64,000 nucleotides of DNA from Flavihumibacter rivuli (lineage in GTDB: Bacteria > Bacteroidota > Bacteroidia > Chitinophagales > Chitinophagaceae), in the NCBI RefSeq assembly GCF_018595685.2, contig NZ_CP092334.1, positions 2,198,001 through 2,262,000 of the forward strand, in the 5' to 3' direction. Positions 34,756-42,889 of this stretch are shown piece by piece. The position numbers and the translations under genes were made by a program. Each line of letters starts with the position of its first letter. Within the stretch, counting starts at the first letter, position 1. The notes under the pieces are model-generated. The model saw only the letters and a list, made by a program, of their open reading frames with translations. It made no database searches and was not told the origin of the DNA.

Positions 34756-34800
34756 AACCCGTTGGTCATAGGACGCAACGGGGGCGACGGGGGACTATTT
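34756..34800 (+). repeat. partial composite element (core hairpin only)
   Basis: CCCGTTG...CAACGGG at 34758-34782 followed by GGGCGACGGGGG, as in the middle of E3, but without the flanking terminal hairpins. It abuts the bshA terminator and element E4. Confidence 0.7.
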
Positions 34801-34805
34801 AACCT

Positions 34806-35020
34806 CAGCGGGGTCTCCCGTAGGGGACCCCGATGTATAAAAGGCGAAATGTTTATGCATCCAACAGCTACGCTCATCTTCCAACTACCCGTTGGTCATA
34901 AGACACAACGGGGCGCCGGTTGGCTATTACATAATATCACCACATAGGAGTTTTCTTCGGGATTCCCCAATGGAACTCCATCCTGCTATTCATCAGGGTC
35001 CCCTTCGGGAGACCCTGATG
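34806..35020 (+). repeat. composite hairpin element E4 (full copy, plus orientation)
   Basis: This 215-bp element has terminal hairpins at 34806-34835 and 34991-35020 and a core hairpin at 34888-34912. The left two thirds match E3 closely, while the part after the core is more diverged (ACATAATATCACCACATAGG). It lies downstream of bshA and upstream of the M16 peptidase operon. Confidence 0.84.
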
Positions 35021-35032
35021 GGGTAAAATTGT

Positions 35033-35230
35033 AGCGATGCAATTGTATTCTGCGCTGCTGTAGTGTGTTATCACCAACAGTTCCTACAGTTAACCCCAGC
35101 GGGGTCTCCCGAAGGGGACCCCGATGTATAAAAGGCGAAATATGTATTCATCCAACAGCTAAGCTCATCTTCCAATTACCCGTTGGTCATAAGACACAAC
35201 AAGGGCGACGGGTAATGGTCCTAAGACACC
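35033..35230 (+). repeat. R block plus partial composite element E5
   Basis: The R block (about 35033-35085: GATGCAATT, ATTCTGCGCT, GTGTTATCACCAACAG) is shared with 10506-10557. It is followed by a terminal hairpin at 35097-35126 and the core region at 35179-35203, where the right arm is decayed (CAACAAG). No right terminal hairpin follows. Confidence 0.75.
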
Positions 35231-35365
35231 ATGGTGGCGTGGGGGATTCCCCCGTCCAATAGCCTATCCACCGCTACTGGGTAAAATCATCCAACCCCCA
35301 ACATTCCCTTTTCCGCAGCGGTTATATTTGGTAAATTGAAAGACATTAACCATAACCTTTCGCAT

Positions 35366-36757
35366 ATGAAATTCAGTTTAAGGCACGGATTGCGGAAAGC
35401 CTTTTATGCCCTTTGCCTGGTACCATTGACGACCATGGCCAATGACCCTGTCCCGAAAGCCGGAAAGGGAATGACCATCCCGGTAGAATATTACAAACTT
35501 GCCAATGGGTTGAAAGTCGTGTTGTCGCAGGACAAGCACGCTCCCATTGTAACGGTGGCTGTGTATTACAATATTGGGTTCAGGATCGAGCCGAAGAACA
35601 GGACGGGCTTTGCCCACCTCTTCGAACACATGATGTTCCAGGGTTCGAAGAACTTCCCCAAGGGTGAGTTTGATAAACTCACCGAAAGGAACGGCGGTTT
35701 CAATAACGGTTCTACCCGTTTTGATTTTACCAACTATTTTGAAGTCATGCCTTCCCACATGCTGGAGCCTATTCTCTGGGCAGAGGCTGACAGGATGAAG
35801 GCCCTGGACCTGAACCAGGCAGCCCTCACCAACCAGCAGGGCGTGGTGAAGAACGAAGTAAAAGTGAACGTGCTGAACCGTCCCTATGGCGGCTTCCCCT
35901 GGCTGGATATGCCGCAATACGCCAATGAGAACTGGTACAATGCGCATAACTTTTATGGCGACCTGAAGGACCTTGATTCCGCTAACCTCGAAGATGTAAA
36001 ATCGTTTTTCAGCACTTACTATTCCCCCAATAACGCAGCCCTGGTGATCGTTGGGGATTTCGAGATCGCCAATGCCAAAGCCTGGATCGACAAATACTTC
36101 AGCGCCATCCCTGCTTCCCAGTTACCGGCCAAACCAGACCTCACTGAACCGGTACAGCAAAAGGAGAAACGCTTTTCCAAGGAAGATCCACTGATCTCCA
36201 AACCGGCCATTGCCATCGCCTACAAAATGCCGGAGCGCAATACACCACAGTATTATGCCATGGGGATGATCAGCGAATTGCTGGTAGAAGGAAAGGATTC
36301 CAAACTGTTCCAACACCTTGTACAGGAGAAGGGCTATACGAGCAACATTAACGGCGGCATCAATTACCTGGGCAATATGTTCAACTATAACGGTCCCATG
36401 CTGTGGATGATGGATTGCATCTACGACGGGACTGTCAATGCCGATTCCATCATTGCAAAAGTTGACCAATCCCTTGCAGAACTGGAGAAGGAGGTGACAC
36501 AGGAATCCATCAACCTGGCCATGGTGAAGATGCGATCTTCCCTTTACGATAACCTTGGCGGATTCTATGGCATTGGACTTGCCGACCTGCTGGCCTGCTT
36601 CGCGCTCTTTGATGATAACCCATCGAGGGTGAACCAACTAGAAGCCGCTTTCCAACAGGTGACACCGGAATTGGTTCGTTCCACCATCAGGGATTACCTG
36701 CGTCCCACCAACAGGACCATCCTCATTTCCCAACCCGCTAAAAAAGAGACAAAATGA
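35366..36757 (+). CDS. M16 family zinc metallopeptidase, catalytic subunit, secreted
   Basis: From the ATG at 35366 the protein has 463 residues with a signal peptide (LRKAFYALCLVPLTTMA). The inverted zinc motif HxxEH is present as AHLFEHMMF (about residues 87-95), and the third ligand Glu lies in VVKNEVKVNV about 76 residues later, so this subunit should be active. Two M16 domains follow, with GLADLLACFALF near the end. The next gene overlaps by 4 bp and encodes a degenerate partner, as in bacterial heterodimeric pitrilysin-like peptidases. Substrates are probably peptides in the periplasm. Confidence 0.92.
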   Translation: MKFSLRHGLRKAFYALCLVPLTTMANDPVPKAGKGMTIPVEYYKLANGLKVVLSQDKHAPIVTVAVYYNIGFRIEPKNRTGFAHLFEHMMFQGSKNFPKGEFDKLTERNGGFNNGSTRFDFTNYFEVMPSHMLEPILWAEADRMKALDLNQAALTNQQGVVKNEVKVNVLNRPYGGFPWLDMPQYANENWYNAHNFYGDLKDLDSANLEDVKSFFSTYYSPNNAALVIVGDFEIANAKAWIDKYFSAIPASQLPAKPDLTEPVQQKEKRFSKEDPLISKPAIAIAYKMPERNTPQYYAMGMISELLVEGKDSKLFQHLVQEKGYTSNINGGINYLGNMFNYNGPMLWMMDCIYDGTVNADSIIAKVDQSLAELEKEVTQESINLAMVKMRSSLYDNLGGFYGIGLADLLACFALFDDNPSRVNQLEAAFQQVTPELVRSTIRDYLRPTNRTILISQPAKKETK

Positions 36758-38148
36758 AGAACCTGATCCTTTATACAAGTTTTGCTTTGCTTCTTTCAGC
36801 TACTACCGCAGAAGCACAAACGCAATTACCAGCTGCAGGCAAACCAAAGGATTTTGTATTGCCGGCCAGCAAGAAAATTGAACTGCCCAACGGGCTGAAA
36901 CTGACCATGGTTCCTTATGGTAATATTCCCAAGGTGACAGTGAGGGTAGTGGTAAAGACAGGCCTGGTTCATGAAGCCAAAGGTGAGACCTGGCTGGCCC
37001 GCTACATGGGTAAGCTCATGGAAGAAGGAAGCCTCCAGAATGACCTCCAGTCCCTGTCCAAAAAAGTAGCCGCCATGGGTGGTCGCCTGAGCATCAATGT
37101 AGGGATGGAATCCATCTCCATTGGAGGATCGGTATTATCAGAATACGCTCCTGAATTCATCCGCCTGATCGCTGAAGTACTTACCACGCCTGCCTTCCCG
37201 GCCGCTGCAGGGGAACGTTTGAAAAACGACCTTAAGCGGGAACTGACCGTAAGGAAAGGGCAGCCCGATGCCCAGGCCCAACAGGAGTTCTTCTCTATTC
37301 TTTTTAAGGACCATCCTTACGCATCACAGTTCCCGACCGAGGAAGGACTGAATGCCCTGACGGTTGAGAAGGCCAGGGATTTTTACAATAAACAGTTCGG
37401 TGCCCAACGCACCAGTATCTATGTTGCCGGCAATTTCGATGCCGCGGCGGTGAACACCGCAGTGAGCCAATCACTCGGCAACTGGGCGAAAGGTCCTGCC
37501 ATCAGCTATCCACCCGTGAAGGCCAATAAGAGCAGTGAGCTGGTGATCATTGACCGTCCCAATGCACCGCAATCCACCCTATTCCTGGGAACACCTGTAC
37601 CGGATGTCAGCAGCCCGGAATTCACCCAGATGGAGATCACTAATTCCTTGCTGGGCGGATCCTTTGGCTCCCGCATCACCAGGAATATCCGGGAGGACAA
37701 GGGTTATACCTACAGTCCATACAGCGCAGTAATGGAGCGCCAGTCCAACGCAGTCTGGTATGAGAAGGCCGATGTAACCAGTGAATCAACGGGTGCTTCC
37801 CTTTTTGAGATCTCCAAGGAGATCAGGGGTTTGCAAGCCGCGCCGCCTCCTGCAGAGGAATTAAAAGGTATCCAGAATTATGAAGCGGGAAGTTTTGTGC
37901 TGACCAATTCGAGCGCGGATGGGATCATCGAACAGCTGAACTACATGGACATGTTCGGCCTGAAGGAAACCTATCTCACCAACCGCATCAAGAACCTTTA
38001 TTCGGTCACCCCTGCACAGGTGCAGAACATGGCACGCAAATACCTCAATTACGAGGACATGACCCTGGTGATCGTGGGTGATAAGAAGCAATTGGAAAGC
38101 CAGATGAATACGATCAACGATACCAGGAAAAAGAAAAAGGCCTTCTAG
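36754..38148 (+). CDS. M16 family peptidase-like protein, non-catalytic subunit, secreted
   Basis: This 464-residue protein has a signal peptide (LYTSFALLLSATTAEAQ) and the same two-domain M16 fold, but the HxxEH zinc motif is absent: the aligned position reads RYMGKLMEEGS. It keeps the C-terminal Arg/Tyr motif (NIREDKGYTYSPYSAV), which in M16 pairs completes the active site of the partner. The ATG overlaps the stop of the catalytic subunit gene (ATGA), so synthesis of the two is coupled. A terminator hairpin follows at 38203-38250. Confidence 0.9.
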   Translation: MKNLILYTSFALLLSATTAEAQTQLPAAGKPKDFVLPASKKIELPNGLKLTMVPYGNIPKVTVRVVVKTGLVHEAKGETWLARYMGKLMEEGSLQNDLQSLSKKVAAMGGRLSINVGMESISIGGSVLSEYAPEFIRLIAEVLTTPAFPAAAGERLKNDLKRELTVRKGQPDAQAQQEFFSILFKDHPYASQFPTEEGLNALTVEKARDFYNKQFGAQRTSIYVAGNFDAAAVNTAVSQSLGNWAKGPAISYPPVKANKSSELVIIDRPNAPQSTLFLGTPVPDVSSPEFTQMEITNSLLGGSFGSRITRNIREDKGYTYSPYSAVMERQSNAVWYEKADVTSESTGASLFEISKEIRGLQAAPPPAEELKGIQNYEAGSFVLTNSSADGIIEQLNYMDMFGLKETYLTNRIKNLYSVTPAQVQNMARKYLNYEDMTLVIVGDKKQLESQMNTINDTRKKKKAF

Positions 38149-38202
38149 GCCAATTGATCATCTCCAGAGATCGTTGCCGATAGAAGTGCCCATTACAAAA
38201 AG

Positions 38203-38250
38203 AAAGTGGAATGTTGACGGGATCGACCATCCCAAGCAACATTCCACTTT
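38203..38250 (+). terminator. terminator between convergent M16 and EnvC-like genes
   Basis: AAAGTGGAATGTTG (38203-38216) pairs with CAACATTCCACTTT (38237-38250), with an inner GGGAT...ATCCC stem; TTATT follows on the plus side. Confidence 0.85.
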
Positions 38251-38274
38251 TATTATCGATAAAACCAGCTTCCC

Positions 38275-39597
38275 TTAGCGTAACCAGGCCTCGGGGTTGA
38301 GGTTCACGGATTTTTCATTGGTGATCAGGAACTCCAGTTCACCCCTGCCGCCATCCTTCTCATACAATCTTCCCACAACCTGGCCTGTCTTTACCTGCTG
38401 GCCTTTGGAAACACTTACCGAAGACAAGTTGCTATATGAAGTGAAGTATTTTCCATGACGAACGATCACGCATTGTACCGGGCCTACGGAAGTTACCGCA
38501 GCCACTTCCCCATCGAATACTGCCTTGATGGAACTTCCCGCTTCTGCTTCTATGGTAATGCCAGGGTTATCGTAAACAATTGTTAATCCTTCATAAGAAT
38601 GTGGGCCAAATTTCATCACCACCCTGCCCGCATTTACCGGCCAGGGAAGGCTTCCCCTGTTCTTTTCAAAATTATCGGATATGAGGCGCACCTCATCACT
38701 ACCGAAGATCTGTAGCTCTTTTTGTTCCTTGGGCTGCGGTTTGGTTGTTGTTGTTGTTGTCTTAGTGGTGGCAGCATCATCCTTCTTAGGCGCATTCGCA
38801 TTGGCCTTCTTTTCAGCTGCTTCCTTCTCCCTTCTCTCCTTCTCCAGTGCGGCAACACGCCTTCTCTCCGCCTCGATCTCCCTCCTGATCGCCGCATTGA
38901 TGGCACTTCTCAGGCTGGCATCCTGCTTGCGTTTCTGCGTCAGGTCCTTCATCAATTCCCGCTCTTCCTGCTTGATCTTGGAAACCACCTTATCCTTTTC
39001 CTTCCTTTCATCCTGCAATACGGCGAACTGCTTGTTCTGTTCCTGCAACACCAGGCTCTTCTCCTTCTTGCTCAGGTTAAGGCCCTTGATCTTCTGCTCC
39101 AGCATCTGCTGGGTATTGCGGATAACGGAAGCCTGCTGCTCACGGTAAGCCCTATACGATTTCAGGTAAGCTACCCGCTTTAAGGCATCATTGAAGGTGC
39201 CGGCAGAAAAGATAAAATTGAGGAAGTCGTAATTGCTCCTGTTCATATAAGCATACACAACGCTCTTCTCGTATTGCAACTTCAGGGTATCCAACTCAGC
39301 CCTGAGTTTTACAATATCCCTCCAACTGGCATTGATACTGCTCTGGATCAGGTTGATCTGGTCGTTGATATTCCTGATCTGCTGTTCACGCAGGCGGATC
39401 TTCTTCTGGATCAGGTTCAGCTCACCCAGGCTCTTTCGTTTATACTTTGTCGTTTGCTCAAGCTGCTTGCGCAATTCATCGATCTCCCTTTGGATATCAG
39501 CCTGCCTTCTTTTCAATTCCGCACTGCTCTGGTTCTGGGCATAGCCGCCCAAAACAGAGAAACAAATCAAGGTGAACAGAAGGATTTTTTTGATCAT
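38275..39597 (-). CDS. EnvC-like murein hydrolase activator (coiled coil plus degenerate LytM)
   Basis: From the ATG at 39597 the product has 440 residues: a signal peptide (MIKKILLFTLICFSVLGGYAQ), a long coiled coil (about 25-250, rich in Arg, Lys, Glu and Gln), a low-complexity Ala/Thr linker (KTTTTTTKP) and a C-terminal LytM domain (about 320-440). The zinc ligands of active M23 peptidases are lost: the final HxH reads ELE in GRGELEFLI. EnvC in E. coli has the same plan and activates amidases rather than cutting peptidoglycan itself. The gene is last in a run ispF, dut, DUF4292, envC-like on the minus strand. Confidence 0.88.
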   Translation of the reverse strand: MIKKILLFTLICFSVLGGYAQNQSSAELKRRQADIQREIDELRKQLEQTTKYKRKSLGELNLIQKKIRLREQQIRNINDQINLIQSSINASWRDIVKLRAELDTLKLQYEKSVVYAYMNRSNYDFLNFIFSAGTFNDALKRVAYLKSYRAYREQQASVIRNTQQMLEQKIKGLNLSKKEKSLVLQEQNKQFAVLQDERKEKDKVVSKIKQEERELMKDLTQKRKQDASLRSAINAAIRREIEAERRRVAALEKERREKEAAEKKANANAPKKDDAATTKTTTTTTKPQPKEQKELQIFGSDEVRLISDNFEKNRGSLPWPVNAGRVVMKFGPHSYEGLTIVYDNPGITIEAEAGSSIKAVFDGEVAAVTSVGPVQCVIVRHGKYFTSYSNLSSVSVSKGQQVKTGQVVGRLYEKDGGRGELEFLITNEKSVNLNPEAWLR

Positions 39598-39645
39598 GCG
39601 ATTGCTGTTGGTGAACGATTGTTTCAAATATACCTTTCCAAACGT

Positions 39646-40464
39646 TTACTTAATGGTATAATTTTTCGGCACAGGGAAGGGGTAGGCTAAATTTTCGTTA
39701 AAGCTGAATTGCTTGAACTCCAGCTGCACATCAAGCACCGACTTCTCTGAGACCGTGATCCGGCGCATGGTTGGGAAGGGAAATCCTGCTGAACCATTGT
39801 AATCGCTGTAGCTCAGGTTACAGGTACGGTTCCTCGTAGCATTGATATCATCGAGCTTGCTGGTCTGCAAGAGGAAGTTCTCACTGCCTATGGTCAGGAG
39901 GTTCTTAAACAAACCACCCAGGCTGAGCAGGCTGATCGAATTGGTTTCTTTCTTATAGGAGATGATATTGGCCGAATCAAGATATACTGTATTACCAATG
40001 ATCAGGTCCTGCATGGTACTGAAGTCAAGCGGCAGCTGCGCCACTTCCTGTAAATAAGAGACTGATCTTTCCTGGTAGACCTTGTCCTTCTTGTTCAGCA
40101 GTTTCACGCTGTCCGGGGTGATCAATACGCGAAAGGCTTCATAGCTGAATACTGTAGCATTGATGGAGAGCCAGATGATACTGTCCTTCTTCATGCGGAC
40201 AAAAACAGTGAGGTCCGGCCCCTTGCCATCCTTATCCCAGTAATCAACCTTCATCTTCCCGGAGAAGGTGGAAAAGTCGATCTTGTTCTTCTGCATGCTC
40301 GCCAATACCTCATCGATATAGCGCATGCTATCGGCATGGGGATCCACCAGAACAGTGACTACTGAATCTTTCTTGGCTATGGCGGTAGTTATCTTTTTGG
40401 AAGCCTTGCAACTGAAAACCAAAACCGATACTACCAGGGTAATGAGCTGAATATAGTTCTTCAT
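39646..40464 (-). CDS. DUF4292 family lipoprotein
   Basis: This 272-residue protein has a signal peptide with lipobox LVFSC (Cys19), so it is a lipoprotein. The mature part is beta-rich (FSTFSGKMKVDYWDKDGK, MKKDSIIWLSINAT, LDFSTMQDLIIGNTVYLD), fitting DUF4292, a LolA/LolB-like fold family found in Bacteroidota next to envC-like genes. It may help lipoprotein or lipid handling at the outer membrane, but this is inference from the fold. It starts 5 bp after the dut stop and ends 48 bp before envC-like, so all are one operon. Confidence 0.82.
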   Translation of the reverse strand: MKNYIQLITLVVSVLVFSCKASKKITTAIAKKDSVVTVLVDPHADSMRYIDEVLASMQKNKIDFSTFSGKMKVDYWDKDGKGPDLTVFVRMKKDSIIWLSINATVFSYEAFRVLITPDSVKLLNKKDKVYQERSVSYLQEVAQLPLDFSTMQDLIIGNTVYLDSANIISYKKETNSISLLSLGGLFKNLLTIGSENFLLQTSKLDDINATRNRTCNLSYSDYNGSAGFPFPTMRRITVSEKSVLDVQLEFKQFSFNENLAYPFPVPKNYTIK

Positions 40465-40469
40465 GCGAA

Positions 40470-40913
40470 TCAGGATTTGCCGGTATGGCCGAAACCTCCG
40501 GCATTTCTGCTTGTTTCATTTAATACTTCAACAGGTATCCACTGTACCTGTTCCACCTGCTGGATGACCATTTGTGCGATCCTGTCACCCGGATGGATAT
40601 GTTGTGTTTCATTGCTTAGGTTAATGAGGATCACTTTCACTTCCCCACGGTAATCCGCATCAATGGTCCCGGGCGTGTTCAAACAGGTCAGGCCCTGCTT
40701 GATCGCCAGTCCGCTTCTGGGCCGCACCTGCGCTTCATAGCCAAGAGGCAGTTCAAGGAAGATACCTGTTGGGACCAGCACCCTTTCCAGGGGCTTTAAT
40801 GCCATTGCCTCTTCGATATTAGCCCTGAGGTCCATTCCAGATGAACCCGGGGTGGCATAGGCCGGCAATGGATGGGCCGACTGGTTGATGATCCTAACCT
40901 TTATGGTTGACAT
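40470..40913 (-). CDS. dut: deoxyuridine 5'-triphosphate nucleotidohydrolase (dUTPase)
   Basis: This 147-residue trimeric dUTPase hydrolyses dUTP to dUMP and PPi. All five family motifs are visible: [10 protein letters not shown] (motif 1), [12 protein letters not shown] (motif 2), [14 protein letters not shown] (motif 3, with the catalytic Asp), [11 protein letters not shown] (motif 4) and [11 protein letters not shown] (motif 5, usually GGFGSTG). Length is normal. It lies between ispF and the DUF4292 gene and is read in the same direction. Confidence 0.96.
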   Translation of the reverse strand: MSTIKVRIINQSAHPLPAYATPGSSGMDLRANIEEAMALKPLERVLVPTGIFLELPLGYEAQVRPRSGLAIKQGLTCLNTPGTIDADYRGEVKVILINLSNETQHIHPGDRIAQMVIQQVEQVQWIPVEVLNETSRNAGGFGHTGKS

Positions 40914-40953
40914 GCCGCGAAAATAAGAAAGCCCTTTGGAATGGCCCTATCTC

Positions 40954-41439
40954 TTATTGATCAGTTCCCTTGACCAGCAGAACGGTAGCATAGGCCACCA
41001 ACCCTTCTTCCCGGCCAACGAAGCCCATTTTCTCAGTAGTGGTTGCCTTAACGGAAACATCTTCCAGGCCGATCTCCAACAGTTCTGCCATGATCTCCCG
41101 CATCGATAAACTGTATTTCTTGATCTTGGGTTCTTCCAGGCAAATGGAGCTGTCTACGTTCACCACTTTATAACCCCGTTCCCTTATGAGTTCATAGCAT
41201 TTCTTCAGCAGGATCTTGCTGTCGATGTCCTTGTATTTGGGATCATTGTTAGGGAAATGCATGCCGATATCCCCCAGAGCCAGTGCGCCCAGCAGCGCAT
41301 CACATACCGCATGTAACAAAACATCCGCATCACTGTGGCCCAGTGCGCCTTTGTGATGGGGTATCTTCACCCCTCCGATATAGAGGTCCCTTCCCTCCAC
41401 CAGCTGGTGGAAATCGATCCCGAAGCCAATTCTATACAT
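40954..41439 (-). CDS. ispF: 2-C-methyl-D-erythritol 2,4-cyclodiphosphate synthase
   Basis: This 161-residue enzyme of the MEP isoprenoid pathway forms the cyclic diphosphate from CDP-ME-2-phosphate. The zinc site is visible as GFGIDFHQL (Asp8-x-His10 type) and the second part as LGHSDADVLLHAVCDALLGAL with GDIGMHFP. The C-terminal VSVKATTTEKMGFVGREEGL is the CDP-binding TTTE region. It begins the ispF-dut-DUF4292-envC run on the minus strand. A terminator separates it from porV upstream. Confidence 0.96.
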   Translation of the reverse strand: MYRIGFGIDFHQLVEGRDLYIGGVKIPHHKGALGHSDADVLLHAVCDALLGALALGDIGMHFPNNDPKYKDIDSKILLKKCYELIRERGYKVVNVDSSICLEEPKIKKYSLSMREIMAELLEIGLEDVSVKATTTEKMGFVGREEGLVAYATVLLVKGTDQ

Positions 41440-41476
41440 AATTAACCTGATTGATTATTGCATTGCAATACTAAGC

Positions 41477-41506
41477 AAAAAGGTCCCGCTATTGGCAGGA
41501 CCTTTT
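41477..41506 (-). terminator. terminator of porV
   Basis: AAAAAGGTCC pairs with GGACCTTTT around a short loop. On the minus strand it follows the porV stop codon at 41527 by about 20 bp. Confidence 0.85.
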
Positions 41507-41526
41507 CTTAAATCGTTTGGTTGGAA

Positions 41527-42696
41527 TTATTCATTGCTTCCACCGCCATCAGCATTGGCTCCAAAGTCGAATACCAGGCCAAAGCGCAGGGTATTGGACA
41601 GGGGATTCTGGTTAACACCACTTCCTGAAGGGATGATGTAGGAGAAGTTCAGGCCGAATACATTGTATTTGATGCCCGCACCCACTGTAAAGTACTGGCG
41701 GTTTCCTTTGGTCTTGTCTTCGTAGAAATAGCCCAGGCGCAGTGCGAACTGGTTCTGGTACCAGTATTCCACACCGGTAGAAATGGTCCACTCCCTCAAT
41801 TCCTCGCTGAAACCTCCGGGCGCATCACCGAATGACTTGAACCAGCTGTTCACCACACTGATGCTACGGTATTCCACCAGGCCGGCAGAGTCACCCACGG
41901 CGGGAGGGGTAGGCACCATCAACTTGTTGAAATCCATGGCAAAGGTCATCTTGTTGTTCTCATCGAAAACCTTGGTATAAGCACCCCCCAGGCCCAGGTT
42001 GGCTGGGATAAAATCCTTCTGGGTAGCATCTGAAGTATACCCGATCTTGGCACCCAGGTTGGTGAGGGTTGCACCCGCACTCCATCCCTGGCCATTCTCA
42101 TTGGCACCATTATAATAGAAGCTCAGGTCACCCGCAACGGAATTACCCGCCTTGTAGGTAGTACCATTCACGTTCTGGCCACCAGCCAGGTTGGAATAGA
42201 TATAACGCAAGGCCACACCCAGACCTATCTTTTCAGAAAGCTTCCTGGAGTAACCCACATCAATACCGAATTCCCTTGGCCTGAAAGAACCGAACTCATT
42301 ACCAAGGTTATCCGTGAACTGGATATTGCCCAGGTTGAAATAACGCATAGAGGTAGAGATGGCCTGCAGGTCATCCAATTTATAATACCCACTCAGGGTG
42401 GCCAGGTAAACATCGTTAAGTCCCAGGTTCTTCAACCAGGGGGAATAAGTCAGGCCAAGCGCACTCTTGCTTTCATTGAAGGGCGTCTTGGCGAGGTTCC
42501 AGAAGGGGGAGTTTACATCAGCCAGGGTAGCAATTCCCGTTTCACCCATACCGCCAGCGCGGGCATCGGGAGATATCCTCAGGAATGGAACGGCTGTTGT
42601 AACCACATTTATAGGTTCAGTTTCAGATTGAGCCTGTACTAAGGTGGTTCCGGACAACAATAACGCTACAGCCAGTTTCAGGGACTTTTGTCTCAT
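41527..42696 (-). CDS. porV: type IX secretion system outer membrane protein PorV (LptO)
   Basis: From the ATG at 42696 the protein has 389 residues with a signal peptide (LAVALLLSGTTLVQAQ). The mature N-terminus contains VPFLRISPDARAGGMGETG, a block diagnostic for PorV/PorQ-type barrel proteins, and the rest is an outer-membrane beta-barrel. PorV binds the C-terminal signal of T9SS cargo and carries it to the sortase PorU, whose gene lies directly upstream (porU 46285 to 42890, gap 193 bp). The longer frame from 42756 lacks a signal peptide at its start. A terminator closes the unit. Confidence 0.95.
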   Translation of the reverse strand: MRQKSLKLAVALLLSGTTLVQAQSETEPINVVTTAVPFLRISPDARAGGMGETGIATLADVNSPFWNLAKTPFNESKSALGLTYSPWLKNLGLNDVYLATLSGYYKLDDLQAISTSMRYFNLGNIQFTDNLGNEFGSFRPREFGIDVGYSRKLSEKIGLGVALRYIYSNLAGGQNVNGTTYKAGNSVAGDLSFYYNGANENGQGWSAGATLTNLGAKIGYTSDATQKDFIPANLGLGGAYTKVFDENNKMTFAMDFNKLMVPTPPAVGDSAGLVEYRSISVVNSWFKSFGDAPGGFSEELREWTISTGVEYWYQNQFALRLGYFYEDKTKGNRQYFTVGAGIKYNVFGLNFSYIIPSGSGVNQNPLSNTLRFGLVFDFGANADGGGSNE

Positions 42697-42889
42697 GTGT
42701 TCGCTTTCTTTTCTTTTTTTAATCACATGAAACGACAGGCATGGTCCTGTACACAAAGAGATATTTACCCTTTTCGTGGTCCAGGGTCTGGTCTATCGTT
42801 TCAATAAATCCTTTGGGTAAATTTTTCTCTATAAGCGGCTAAAATAATAATATTTAAATAAGGTCTGCAACAAAAACCTGCTCATTCTT

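Noticed and set aside
34762-35262. Two similar short reading frames (both with SGVSRRGPRCIKGE) as a conserved small protein
   Set aside because: They lie inside repeat elements E4 and E5. Other copies carry a stop (CCCTGATG) in the same frame, and there is no start signal, so the similarity follows from the repeat.
42697-42889. ATTTACCC...GGGTAAAT inverted repeat between porU and porV as an operator
   Set aside because: The arms are about 45 bp apart with no other symmetry, so it was not counted as a regulatory site.
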